A stretch of DNA of 49,293 nt from Thermodesulfovibrionia bacterium (GTDB lineage Bacteria > Nitrospirota > Thermodesulfovibrionia > UBA6902). Shown here piece by piece: positions 1 to 7,802 of this stretch (positions within the stretch are counted from its first letter, which is position 1; each line of letters opens with the position of its first letter). The stretch covers positions 1 through 49,293 of the forward strand of contig CAMYND010000046.1 of NCBI GenBank assembly GCA_947259645.1, in the 5' to 3' direction. The translations under genes were made by a program, and so were the position numbers. The notes under the pieces are model-generated. The model was not told where the DNA came from and ran no database searches. It worked only from the letters and a program-made list of their open reading frames with translations.

Positions 1-216
1 ATCACACCGCAGAACAATGAAGTTAAAGTCCTGAATGAAGTTGGTTCCCGGATATGGGAACTGCTGGACGGGAGCAGGGACATGAGAGCAGTCTCTTCTG
101 TTATTTCCAATGAGTTTGATGTTTCTGAGGACCAGGCGATGGAAGACACCAAGGAATTTATCAATGAATTGTCCAACAGACAGATGGTCCTTCTTCATAA
201 CAGTCAGAAGGAGTAG
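1..216 (+). CDS. PqqD-family peptide-binding protein (5' end cut off)
   Basis: The window opens inside a reading frame that gives 71 residues before a TAG at 214-216; the start lies outside the window. The visible part has the pattern of the PqqD/RRE family: a 'LNEVGSRIWELLDG' stretch at residues 12-25, then a helical 'V...I..EFDV' segment and a C-terminal helix with 'FINELSNRQMV' followed by a short tail. In this family the protein is a small winged-helix carrier that binds the leader of a ribosomal peptide and presents it to a radical SAM enzyme. The gene 42 bases downstream is exactly such an enzyme and a candidate precursor follows, which supports the role. Family assignment is firm; the exact partner is inferred from gene order. 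Confidence 0.8.
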   Translation: MTPQNNEVKVLNEVGSRIWELLDGSRDMRAVSSVISNEFDVSEDQAMEDTKEFINELSNRQMVLLHNSQKE

Positions 217-257
217 TTAAATACTGAAAGCTGACAGTTTATAGCTTATTTACAGAA

Positions 258-1268
258 ATGGACGACTATAACCGTATCGTTAAAAAAACCATGGAGAAGA
301 ACATTCCCTTCATGGTGCACTGGGAGCTTACGTACCGGTGCAATATGACCTGTGGCCACTGCTATTGCGCTCATGACAATACACGGCAGGAGCTGACCTT
401 TGAGGAAATTAAATCTGCCATTGATGCTTTAGCAGACATGCAGGCCCTGTATCTGACATTCAGCGGCGGAGAAATTCTCGCGCGTACAGATTTTTTCCCT
501 ATTGCACGATACGCGCGTGAGAGGGGCTTTGCACTGAGGCTTCTTACGAATGGAACCTATATCTCAGAAGAAATTGCCGACAGAATCAAAGAGCTCCATC
601 CCCTTTCTGTTGAGATGAGTCTCTATGCTGCTCAGGCAGAACTGCACGATATAATCACCGGCACAAACGGTTCTTTTGAAAAGACAGTCCGGTCCTTTGA
701 ACTTCTTCGAGAACGAGGAGTCGGAACTAAAGTCAAGAGCCTTCTTATGAAGCAGAATGCGGACCAGCTCGGCGAATTACAAAAACTCTCCGCTGAACTG
801 GAAGCGGATTTTGTCTATGACATGACGGTTTTTCCAAAGGATGATGGACAGACCCGGCCCCTGCAATACCGGCTTGACGAGCAGGGCATGGCTGACGTAT
901 TCAGGGGAGACCACAGCGCTGTTTCTTTCGAGCCCCTTGAGTCAGTGAATGAAGATACATTTATGTGCAGCGCAGGATTGAACAATCTCTTAATATCACC
1001 CTACGGGGATATCTCACCCTGCGTTGGTTTAAAGGAAAGTGCAGGCAATGTGCGGGAGAAGTCCTTTGATGAAATCTTCCAATCCCCTGTTTTCCAGAAA
1101 GTCAGGGAAACAGGCTTTTCTGAACTTAGAGCCTGCCGGAGTTGCGAATTAGCATCATATTGCCGGCGCTGTCCGGGACTGGCAGCAGCTGAAGATGGTA
1201 ATTTTCTGGGAGCTTCCAGTGCAGCATGCAAACTTGCAGGTGCACTAAAAAATGTCTCAACCATGTAG
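258..1268 (+). CDS. radical SAM/SPASM peptide maturase
   Basis: A 336-residue protein with the radical SAM cluster motif CxxxCxxC at C28, C32 and C35 (in 'CNMTCGHCYC'), a 'FSGGE' SAM-binding motif near residue 70, and a C-terminal SPASM region with many cysteines ('CSAG', 'SPCVG', 'CRSC', 'YCRRCPG') that should hold two auxiliary iron-sulfur clusters. This is the layout of PqqE/MftC-like enzymes that modify peptides after translation. It sits between a PqqD-like gene and a small Cys-containing peptide gene, so the likely substrate is that peptide. The chemistry (thioether, carbon-carbon link, or other) cannot be read from sequence. The ATG at 258 puts the Cys motif at the usual distance from the N terminus; the ribosome site before it is weak. 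Confidence 0.88.
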   Translation: MDDYNRIVKKTMEKNIPFMVHWELTYRCNMTCGHCYCAHDNTRQELTFEEIKSAIDALADMQALYLTFSGGEILARTDFFPIARYARERGFALRLLTNGTYISEEIADRIKELHPLSVEMSLYAAQAELHDIITGTNGSFEKTVRSFELLRERGVGTKVKSLLMKQNADQLGELQKLSAELEADFVYDMTVFPKDDGQTRPLQYRLDEQGMADVFRGDHSAVSFEPLESVNEDTFMCSAGLNNLLISPYGDISPCVGLKESAGNVREKSFDEIFQSPVFQKVRETGFSELRACRSCELASYCRRCPGLAAAEDGNFLGASSAACKLAGALKNVSTM

Positions 1269-1291
1269 GGACAAGGCGCTGCCTTGTCCTT
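1267..1291 (+). terminator. terminator-like hairpin between maturase and precursor
   Basis: Directly after the maturase stop codon lies a perfect 9-bp inverted repeat, GGACAAGGC at 1269-1277 and GCCTTGTCC at 1281-1289, with a 3-base loop and a possible extension by one wobble and one A-T pair. It is followed by TTAATAATAAA, not a run of T, so it may act as an attenuator or an RNA-stabilising hairpin. It could set different expression for the maturase and the precursor gene. It could equally be one copy of a dispersed short palindromic repeat; only this copy is seen here. Confidence 0.4.
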
Positions 1292-1320
1292 AATAATAAA
1301 TTAAATGCTGGAGCAATAAC

Positions 1321-1479
1321 ATGAAAAAGAACAACAGAGAGAAAAAAAAGAAGGCATACGAGAGACCGCGGATCGTGTACGAAAAGAAGATTGAGGTACT
1401 GTCAGTTGTCTGTAACTCTGCACGAAGCGGTTTCAGTAACTGTATGAAAGCAGTTCCCTGCTTGACACTTCTGGCTTAG
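1321..1479 (+). CDS. candidate RiPP precursor peptide, 52 residues
   Basis: A small gene starting at ATG 1321 with a clear ribosome site (GGAG at 1310-1313, 7 bases before the start) and ending with TAG at 1477-1479. The product has a very basic N terminus (Lys/Arg/Asn-rich, residues 2-11), then 'AYERPRIVYEKKIEVL' (residues 12-27), a Y-x-x-P-x-I-x-x-E-x-x-I-E pattern like the leader segment of many radical-SAM-modified peptides, and a small-residue core 'SVVCNSARSG' continuing to the end with Cys at 31, 41 and 47. It lies just after the PqqD and radical SAM/SPASM genes and before a peptidase fusion and an ABC exporter, which fits a precursor of a modified, exported peptide. No Gly-Gly cleavage site is seen. 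Precursor identity is inferred from position and composition; the mature product is unknown. Confidence 0.7.
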   Translation: MKKNNREKKKKAYERPRIVYEKKIEVLSVVCNSARSGFSNCMKAVPCLTLLA

Positions 1480-1491
1480 TTCATATTATTC

Positions 1492-3174
1492 ATGCAGAAA
1501 ATGAGGGACCAAAAAGAAAAGGCCGGTGATTTTTGCGTTGATTTTGTAAAGGGGAATATCCGCTCCGGAAATGAAATGTCTTTCCCCGTAGCAACCGACA
1601 GCATGCTGCCCCTTATCAAAGCTACAGATCGGGTTGTTGTTAACACCTGCGGCGCATCAGATGTAAAGCTGGGGGATATTGTTCTGTTTGAGAGAGATTC
1701 ATCTCTCATTGTCCACCGCGTATTGGAAAGGAAAATAGAAGATAAAAAAATTATTCTGGTACCGAAGGCAGACCGGGTATGTGAGAAAGAAAAACCTTTT
1801 TCTGAAGAGCAATTCCTGGGAAAGGTCGTCAAGATTCATAAGGAATCATTTACTCTCCATTTAGAGAGGTGGCATGGAATCGCAATCAACAGGAGTTTTT
1901 ATTTTTATTCGCTTCTTAAAATGAGGACCTTTGCACTCTTATCCGGATTTAAGGAAAGATCACAGCGTCAATTGAGAAAAGAAGATATTCTGATACGCCT
2001 TTGCTCGGTTACTACCATTAATGAGGCGGCACGCGAGGACATACGGAAAATTCTCAATCAGGATGTTGACTGGAATTATTTCATGAGGAGGGTTCAGGGC
2101 GAGGACACTGCTTCCTTAATATATAAGGTGTTTTCACGCATTAACAGTTCAGAATCGCTGGTACCACTTCATGTAATGAATCATTTGAAGGACTTCTATT
2201 ATGCTGTGATGGCGCAAAATATCTCTCTGACTCAATCTATCGAAAAGATCTTCGCTGCTTTTCAAAAAGAAAACATCACGGCTTTAGTCTTCAAAGGGTT
2301 CATGCTGGCCGGGTCAATATATAAAGATATAGGATTGCGTCCAATGGGTGATGTAGACATTCTGCTCAGGAGGGAGGAGGTTTCAAAGGCAGACGGACTC
2401 TTGCGCAGGAACGGCTTTTATCCTGAATTTGAATTGAAAGATATTGGAAATCTGTCATCCGGGCAGTATCGCAACAGTATTGTATACAGGACCGAAGATT
2501 CTGTTCCCGTTGCAGTACATATCCACTGGCATATTGTTAATTTTACCCCGTTCCATAACAATGTTTTACGGAATATAAATATGGATAACGTATGGAATGA
2601 GTCTGTTCCCTTTCAGATTGGACTGCTTGAGATGAGAACATTTTCTCTCCATCACCAGATCATTTATCTCTCCATGCATGCCCTGAATCACTCGTTCCAT
2701 CCCCTGATCAGGTTATCTGATATACATGAGCTCTTGTGTGCGGAGAAAGATCAAATAGACTGGGAGAGGCTGGTCAAAGAGGCAGATGCTTTTAACCTTT
2801 CCAAGTGCGTATATTATGTGTTTTATCTTCTGTCCCGTATATTTCATACGGACATTCCGGCATTTATTCTCCACAGATTAAAACCCCGAAAAATAGGTCT
2901 GATTGAGCGGACATTTCTTTCTTCTGTTCTGTCGGGGAACCCTATTCTGACAGGTGAATGGTTGATCTGTTATGGCATGAATGATTCTTTTAGGGACAAG
3001 GTTACGTTTTTATGGACATTGCTGTTTCCTCCCCAAAAGGAGCTTGCCATTATCCGGAAGAGAGACGATGGTCGTGCAGGCATGTCTGATTATATGAAGA
3101 GGCTGACTGCGGGGTTAGGCTGTGCTCTTAAGGTAATGTTCAATTTTACCAGGCAGGCGTCGTTTAAATTGTGA
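1492..3174 (+). CDS. S26-type signal peptidase domain fused to nucleotidyltransferase
   Basis: 560 residues in two parts. Residues about 20-120 look like an S24/S26 signal peptidase: 'TDSMLP' with the expected serine nucleophile, 'LGDIVLF', 'IVHRVLE' with a His where the ER/SipW type uses His rather than Lys, and 'VPKADR' in place of the usual K-G-D box. No membrane anchor is evident. Residues about 180-520 match the uncharacterised NTP_transf_5 family: 'ALVFKGFMLAGSIY' then 'GLRPMGDVDILLR' with the D-x-D metal motif near residue 285. Such nucleotidyltransferases and S26 peptidases are each known beside RiPP genes; here they are one chain. Likely roles are leader removal and nucleotidylation of a peptide or of another substrate, but neither is shown. 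The start is uncertain (ATG 1492 or 1501, both with weak ribosome sites). The stop overlaps the GTG of the ABC gene. Confidence 0.75.
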   Translation: MQKMRDQKEKAGDFCVDFVKGNIRSGNEMSFPVATDSMLPLIKATDRVVVNTCGASDVKLGDIVLFERDSSLIVHRVLERKIEDKKIILVPKADRVCEKEKPFSEEQFLGKVVKIHKESFTLHLERWHGIAINRSFYFYSLLKMRTFALLSGFKERSQRQLRKEDILIRLCSVTTINEAAREDIRKILNQDVDWNYFMRRVQGEDTASLIYKVFSRINSSESLVPLHVMNHLKDFYYAVMAQNISLTQSIEKIFAAFQKENITALVFKGFMLAGSIYKDIGLRPMGDVDILLRREEVSKADGLLRRNGFYPEFELKDIGNLSSGQYRNSIVYRTEDSVPVAVHIHWHIVNFTPFHNNVLRNINMDNVWNESVPFQIGLLEMRTFSLHHQIIYLSMHALNHSFHPLIRLSDIHELLCAEKDQIDWERLVKEADAFNLSKCVYYVFYLLSRIFHTDIPAFILHRLKPRKIGLIERTFLSSVLSGNPILTGEWLICYGMNDSFRDKVTFLWTLLFPPQKELAIIRKRDDGRAGMSDYMKRLTAGLGCALKVMFNFTRQASFKL

Positions 3175-3974
3175 ACATAGCCATTCAAACAACTAATCTT
3201 GGCAAAAACTTTTATCAGAAGGCTTTTTGGCGTAATAAAAAAGTCATTAAGGCAGTTGATGGCGTAGACCTTCAGGTCAGGAGAGGTGAACTGTTCGGGC
3301 TTGTAGGGCCGAACCAGGCAGGAAAAACAACGCTGATTAAAATGCTCTGTACTCTGATTCTTCCAAATGTAGGGAATGCTTTTGTGAATGGTTTCGACGT
3401 TGCTGCTGAACAGGACAAGGTTAAGCAATCGATAGGTCTGGTCTCCGGCGAGGACAGATCTTTCTATTGGAGGCTTACCGGAAGGCAGAACTTAGAATTT
3501 TTTGCAGCCCTTTACGGTCTCTCCCGTCATGAAGCGGGAGATAAAATCAGAGAGCTTCTCGTTTTATTGGAAATAGATAAAGAGGCTGATATCAGTTTTC
3601 AGAAATACTCCAGCGGTATAAAGCAGAGAATGAGTATTGCACGGAGCATGCTCAGTGACCCTCAGATTCTTTTCATGGATGAAGCAATGAAAAGCCTTGA
3701 TCCACACGCGGCATATAAGATGAGAAAGTTTCTCAGGGAAGAGATGGTAGAAAAGAGAAAAAAGACAGTTATCCTGACTACACACCAGATGGCTGAAGCA
3801 GAAGACATTTGTGACCGCATAGCGGTTATGCAGGATGGAAGAATAAAGGCGGTTGGAACGATGGAGGAATTGGGACAGCAGGCCGGCATATCAGGGGCAG
3901 GACTGGAGGAATTATTCCAGAGGATAACCGGCGGGGACAGCGCGGACAGAGAGGAGACAACTGTCTGTGCGTAG
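3171..3974 (+). CDS. ABC transporter ATP-binding protein, ABC-2 type
   Basis: A 267-residue ATPase of the DrrA/NatA type. It has Walker A 'GPNQAGKTT' (Gln where Gly is usual, but the G-x4-G-K-T pattern is intact), a signature 'YSSGIKQRMSIARSM' as often seen in this subfamily, Walker B 'ILFMDEAMKSLDP' (Ala in place of the common Pro after the catalytic Glu) and an H-loop 'LTTHQMAEAE'. It should drive export with the permease encoded next; the two genes overlap by 8 bases. It starts with GTG at 3171, overlapping the stop of the peptidase-nucleotidyltransferase gene, so the three are translationally coupled. The context suggests export of the modified peptide, or of a lipid/glycan from the neighbouring polysaccharide locus. 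Confidence 0.88.
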   Translation: MNIAIQTTNLGKNFYQKAFWRNKKVIKAVDGVDLQVRRGELFGLVGPNQAGKTTLIKMLCTLILPNVGNAFVNGFDVAAEQDKVKQSIGLVSGEDRSFYWRLTGRQNLEFFAALYGLSRHEAGDKIRELLVLLEIDKEADISFQKYSSGIKQRMSIARSMLSDPQILFMDEAMKSLDPHAAYKMRKFLREEMVEKRKKTVILTTHQMAEAEDICDRIAVMQDGRIKAVGTMEELGQQAGISGAGLEELFQRITGGDSADREETTVCA

Positions 3975-4770
3975 ACTGTTCGCGTTTGTGAAGCGTGATT
4001 TCCTGAGCGATGTCAGCTACCGTTTTGCCTTTTTCTTTAACCTTGCCAGTATTCTCTTTTCTGTGCTGACCTTTTTCTTTATCGCCAAACTTTTCAGTCA
4101 CAGCGTAAATCCCTATTTGAATGAATATGGAGGACGCTACTTTCCTTTTGTCTTAATCGGCATTGCCTTTTCCGGGTATCTGACTGCAGGATTGAGAGGC
4201 TTTTCCGATGCCCTGCGAAATGAGCAGCTGATAGGAACACTGGAGATGATTCTTCTCACACCCACGCGGCTTTCCACTATGCTTATCAGCCAGACTCTCT
4301 GGAAATTTCTTCAGGCAACTTTAAATATTTTTCTTTATTTAATAATTGGAGTTCTTTTTCTGCAGGTGAATATTGAAATGCGAGGCTTGTTCGCTGCTTT
4401 GATCATTCTTGTCCTTACTGTGACAAGTTCCGGCAGTTTAGGGATCATTGCTGCAGCATTTATCATGATTTTCAAGAAGGGGGACCCCATAACCTGGCTG
4501 TTTATTACAGCCTCCAGCCTTCTGGGGGGTGTCTTCTATCCAGTAGCTGTTTTGCCGGAATTTCTCCAGAAACTTGCTGTTCTGCTGCCGATTACGCATT
4601 CACTGAAAGGGCTGAGAGGGGCTTTGTTAGCTGGACGGTCTTTCGATGATTTATCATTACATATCGGGATGTTGGCCTTATTTTCCATAATTTTCATTCC
4701 TGTCGGCATAGTCACGTTTGCCTATGCTGTGAAAAGGGCAAAAAGAGAAGGTACGCTGGTTTACTACTAA
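3967..4770 (+). CDS. ABC-2 type transporter permease
   Basis: A 267-residue membrane protein with about six hydrophobic segments, typical of ABC-2 permeases (for example 'FAFFFNLASILFSVLTFFFIA', here near residues 20-40, and a late 'FLQKLAVLLPITHSLKGLRG' segment that is the conserved loop of the family). It starts at GTG 3967 inside the end of the ATPase gene, so the two form a coupled pair. It is the last gene of the peptide-modification group; a 113-base gap with promoter-like sequence separates it from the polysaccharide genes. The substrate is not determined. Confidence 0.85.
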   Translation: MRRLFAFVKRDFLSDVSYRFAFFFNLASILFSVLTFFFIAKLFSHSVNPYLNEYGGRYFPFVLIGIAFSGYLTAGLRGFSDALRNEQLIGTLEMILLTPTRLSTMLISQTLWKFLQATLNIFLYLIIGVLFLQVNIEMRGLFAALIILVLTVTSSGSLGIIAAAFIMIFKKGDPITWLFITASSLLGGVFYPVAVLPEFLQKLAVLLPITHSLKGLRGALLAGRSFDDLSLHIGMLALFSIIFIPVGIVTFAYAVKRAKREGTLVYY

Positions 4771-4817
4771 GTATTTTTTCAGAACCGAAATATCTTATCC
4801 TCTATTTAATTAAAGAT

Positions 4818-4860
4818 TTGACGCACCTGACCGATAAATATATCAAAAGAGTTAACTCTT
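4818..4860 (+). promoter_or_regulatory. possible promoter with operator-like palindrome before the export gene
   Basis: A TTGACG hexamer at 4818-4823 is followed by an AT-rich stretch with weak -10 candidates (TATATC at 4839-4844, TATCAA at 4841-4846). Overlapping their end is a perfect 14-bp palindrome AAGAGTTAACTCTT at 4847-4860, 23 bases before the start of the Wza-like gene. The arrangement fits a repressor site at the head of the polysaccharide operon. The -35 box is good and the -10 box is poor. Confidence 0.35.
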
Positions 4861-4883
4861 CATAATAAATATGAGATGAATGT

Positions 4884-5669
4884 ATGTTTATGAGTAAAAG
4901 TGAGGGGAACATTTATACCATCAGGAAGAACATAATATCCGGTCTACTGCTCGTGTTTTATATAGTTTTGACAGGATGCGCATCAATGGACAACCACGAT
5001 CATATCCCTCACTATACAGAATCGAATATTCCAGTCTCGGAGGGAATCAGCGAAAATCAGACAGACTCGCTCAAAGAGAAAGAGCAGGGATACAGGATCC
5101 AGGAAGGAGATATGCTTCTTATTTCTGTGTGGCGTGAGAGTGATCTCAGAGAGGAAGTGACCGTCCGCCCTGATGGAAGAGTATCGTTTCCACTTGCCGG
5201 CGATGTTCCGGCCAGAGGAAAATCCTTTCTTGAGCTAAATATGGAGATAACAAAAAGGCTGAGGGAATATCTTAAAGACCCCGTAGTCTCCATTTCCCTT
5301 ATGCAGGAGGCAGGCAGAAAAGTGATCGTTCTCGGAGAAGTCAGATATCCCGGAGTCTACTATGTGAAGGGAAAAAACACCATGAGGGAAGCAATAGCCC
5401 TCGCAAAAGGCTTTAGCGAACATGCTGTTCAGTCTAGTGTCCTCCATATAAGGGGAGATTATAATAATCCCCAGGCTACAAGGATGGATTTAACGTATGC
5501 AAGGAAGGAAACCGAAACTAAACAGAACCAGAATATTGTCTTACAGAGTGAGGACATAGTCTATGTCCCCAAAAAATATATTGCTGATGTGAATTATATT
5601 GCACGAATGATTGTTGAACCAATTGCACGAAGTGTCTGGACGGTTAGGGGGGTACAGCTCATTGAATAG
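4884..5669 (+). CDS. Wza-like polysaccharide export lipoprotein
   Basis: 261 residues. The N terminus has a basic start, a hydrophobic stretch and a lipobox 'LTGC' near residue 32, so it is a lipoprotein of the outer membrane. 'YRIQEGDMLLISVWRE' opens the Poly_export domain ('VTVRPDGRVSFPLAGDV', 'YLKDPVVSI'), and an SLBB domain follows ('VIVLGEVRYPGVYYVKG'). Members form the channel by which capsule or exopolysaccharide crosses the outer membrane. It is shorter than E. coli Wza and may need another protein for the outer-membrane segment. ATG 4884 is preferred because a GAG at 4873-4875 lies at good distance; a second in-frame ATG is at 4890. It heads the polysaccharide genes and precedes the Wzc-like gene. 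Confidence 0.9.
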   Translation: MFMSKSEGNIYTIRKNIISGLLLVFYIVLTGCASMDNHDHIPHYTESNIPVSEGISENQTDSLKEKEQGYRIQEGDMLLISVWRESDLREEVTVRPDGRVSFPLAGDVPARGKSFLELNMEITKRLREYLKDPVVSISLMQEAGRKVIVLGEVRYPGVYYVKGKNTMREAIALAKGFSEHAVQSSVLHIRGDYNNPQATRMDLTYARKETETKQNQNIVLQSEDIVYVPKKYIADVNYIARMIVEPIARSVWTVRGVQLIE

Positions 5670-5739
5670 CTGGACCTGATGAATCGAATGTATCAGATGT
5701 ATGAACAGTTAAGTTAAAGCGAGAGCGAAGGTTAATTTT

Positions 5740-7740
5740 ATGCCTCATTATGAATTTAACACAAGAGACTACGTAAGGATTTTATATAAGAGAAAGGGCC
5801 TGATCATTCTGGCTGTTCTGATTGGGGTAGTATGCGGCTATTTTTTCTACCCTGAACCTGCACCGGTTTTTCAGTCAGCTGCAACGGTCAAAATAGAAGA
5901 GCGTAAGACAATCGCCGGCCTTCTTTCAGAATGGATTGTCTTTAATCCGGGAGATTTAATGGCATCACAAACAAAGATCATTAAAGGATTTCCCATTATC
6001 AAAAAGGTGGCTCTTCGCCTGGGCATGATCGATGAAAATTCTCATGCTGTAGATATTCAGAAAGCTGTCAGCAGCTTGCAGGAACAGATAAACACCGAGA
6101 GGATTGGACAAACGAATATCATCAAGATTACCGGCTCTGCGAGCAATCCGGGGGATGCGAAGAACCTGGCTTACGCTGTCAGCAATACATATGTTGAAGA
6201 GAATTTGCTGGAAAAGACCAAGCAGTCACGACGTACACGGCAGTTTATCGAGGAACAGTTATCAATTCTTCAGGGCAGGTTAAAGGATGCGGAAGACAGA
6301 TTGAAAGTCTTTCAAGAAGAGACTGGTGAAGTAGCTGTTGTAAAAATTGATTTTGGGAATATCGAATCACTTCAGAATAGAATAACAGAGTTTCAACTGA
6401 AATTAATCGCCCTTGAACAGAGGTACACTAGCAAACATCCTAATTTAAGACGCCTTAAAGAGCAGATTGAAAACCTGGAATCCCAACTCGAAGACGAGAA
6501 GGAGATGACAGTTCCCCCGAAAGGGCACTCCTCTGGACAGAAGCTGGATCAGGCACGGTTGTCCCGGGAGGTTGAAATCAATAAAAAGCTTTATATGATG
6601 TTTAAGGAAAAGCTTGAAGAGGCGCGAATAAATGAGGCGCAGAAACTGGGAGATGCCTCAATTGTTGATCCGGCTGTTCTCCCCGATTCTCCTGTAAGCA
6701 CACAGGGCAACATTAATATTCTTCTCGGTGCAATTATAGGGTTGCTGCTCGGTATCGGACTTGCTTTCATAATTGAATCCGTGGATACATCAATCGGGAC
6801 CATAGAAGATATAGAAAGGGTATTGAAATTACCTGTCCTGGGGATTGTATCCTCTGCCAAGAAAGATCTTAATAAAAAGCAGTTGAAAGTAATTCGGAAA
6901 ACCTCAGGTGTCAAAAAAAGAGAGGCCCGGGAAATGTATGTACGATTGATTACCCACTATGAGCCCAAGTCTCTCATAGCGGAATCCTGTCGAAATATTC
7001 GGACCAACCTTAAACTTAACCCGTCAAAAAAAACCATTCTCGTTACCAGTTCCGGGACACAGGAAGGAAAGACGACTATACTGATAAATCTGGGCCTGGC
7101 CGTTGCCCAGACAGGAGCGAAAACACTCCTCGTTTCCTCTGACTTACGGAGGCCGGCTATTGCCAAAACATTCGGCGTGAACAGAGAACCGGGGTTGACG
7201 GACTTTATAGCCGGAACAGTTCCCTTGCGGGATGCGTTTAGAAATATATCAGATCTGATATTAAGTGATAGAAAACTCGAAGAAATCACAAAATCCCCCG
7301 GCCTGGAAAATCTCTGGATTCTTCCCTGCGGCAAACTGCCTCATAATCCTGCCGAAATCCTTCAATCCAGAGAGTGGGACTACCTGGTTAAGGGACTGAA
7401 ACAGGAATTTGATTTTATTTTCTTTGATACACCTCCTGTACTGGCGGTGACCGATGCCAGCATTATAGCCTCAGGAGTAGACAGTGTTGTCATGTGTTAT
7501 GAGATGGGCAGGATTTCCAGAGAGGCCCTTCTGCGGGCCAAGACCCAGATTGAGTCCGTTGGCACCCATATATCCGGAATCATATTAAATCAGATCAAAT
7601 CTCAGGCTCAGGCAATGGAGCCTTACCCCTATTACACAAGTTATCGATACAGGTACTATCGTGAAAGCGAAGCAGACGGGAATGGATTTAAAGCGAATTT
7701 GATCAAGAGGTTCAAAGACAAGGCAAATCTTGACGTGTGA
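5740..7740 (+). CDS. Wzc-like polysaccharide co-polymerase / BY-type tyrosine kinase
   Basis: 666 residues. A Wzz domain has its first membrane helix near residues 19-37, a long periplasmic coiled-coil region ('RQFIEEQLSILQGRLKDAE' onward) follows, and the second helix lies near residues 324-343. The cytoplasmic part is a bacterial tyrosine kinase: Walker A 'SSGTQEGKTT' near 437, Walker A' 'VSSDLRRP' near 465, Walker B 'FIFFDTPPVL' near 560. A Tyr-rich tail (residues about 628-640, with 'YPYYTSYRYRYY') is the usual autophosphorylation cluster. The protein controls chain length and export together with Wza and Wzy. No Wzb-like phosphatase is seen in the window. A GAAGG ribosome site precedes the ATG. 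Confidence 0.92.
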   Translation: MPHYEFNTRDYVRILYKRKGLIILAVLIGVVCGYFFYPEPAPVFQSAATVKIEERKTIAGLLSEWIVFNPGDLMASQTKIIKGFPIIKKVALRLGMIDENSHAVDIQKAVSSLQEQINTERIGQTNIIKITGSASNPGDAKNLAYAVSNTYVEENLLEKTKQSRRTRQFIEEQLSILQGRLKDAEDRLKVFQEETGEVAVVKIDFGNIESLQNRITEFQLKLIALEQRYTSKHPNLRRLKEQIENLESQLEDEKEMTVPPKGHSSGQKLDQARLSREVEINKKLYMMFKEKLEEARINEAQKLGDASIVDPAVLPDSPVSTQGNINILLGAIIGLLLGIGLAFIIESVDTSIGTIEDIERVLKLPVLGIVSSAKKDLNKKQLKVIRKTSGVKKREAREMYVRLITHYEPKSLIAESCRNIRTNLKLNPSKKTILVTSSGTQEGKTTILINLGLAVAQTGAKTLLVSSDLRRPAIAKTFGVNREPGLTDFIAGTVPLRDAFRNISDLILSDRKLEEITKSPGLENLWILPCGKLPHNPAEILQSREWDYLVKGLKQEFDFIFFDTPPVLAVTDASIIASGVDSVVMCYEMGRISREALLRAKTQIESVGTHISGIILNQIKSQAQAMEPYPYYTSYRYRYYRESEADGNGFKANLIKRFKDKANLDV

Positions 7741-7802
7741 AGCAGGTAAGGCTAATCAAGCTACGCCGATAATTTAACGTTACTCCACTGAAGGAACACA
7801 TT

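Noticed and set aside
1321-1479. Possible selenocysteine-containing precursor
   Set aside because: The frame ends in TAG, not TGA, and has no in-frame TGA; no SECIS-like hairpin was seen.
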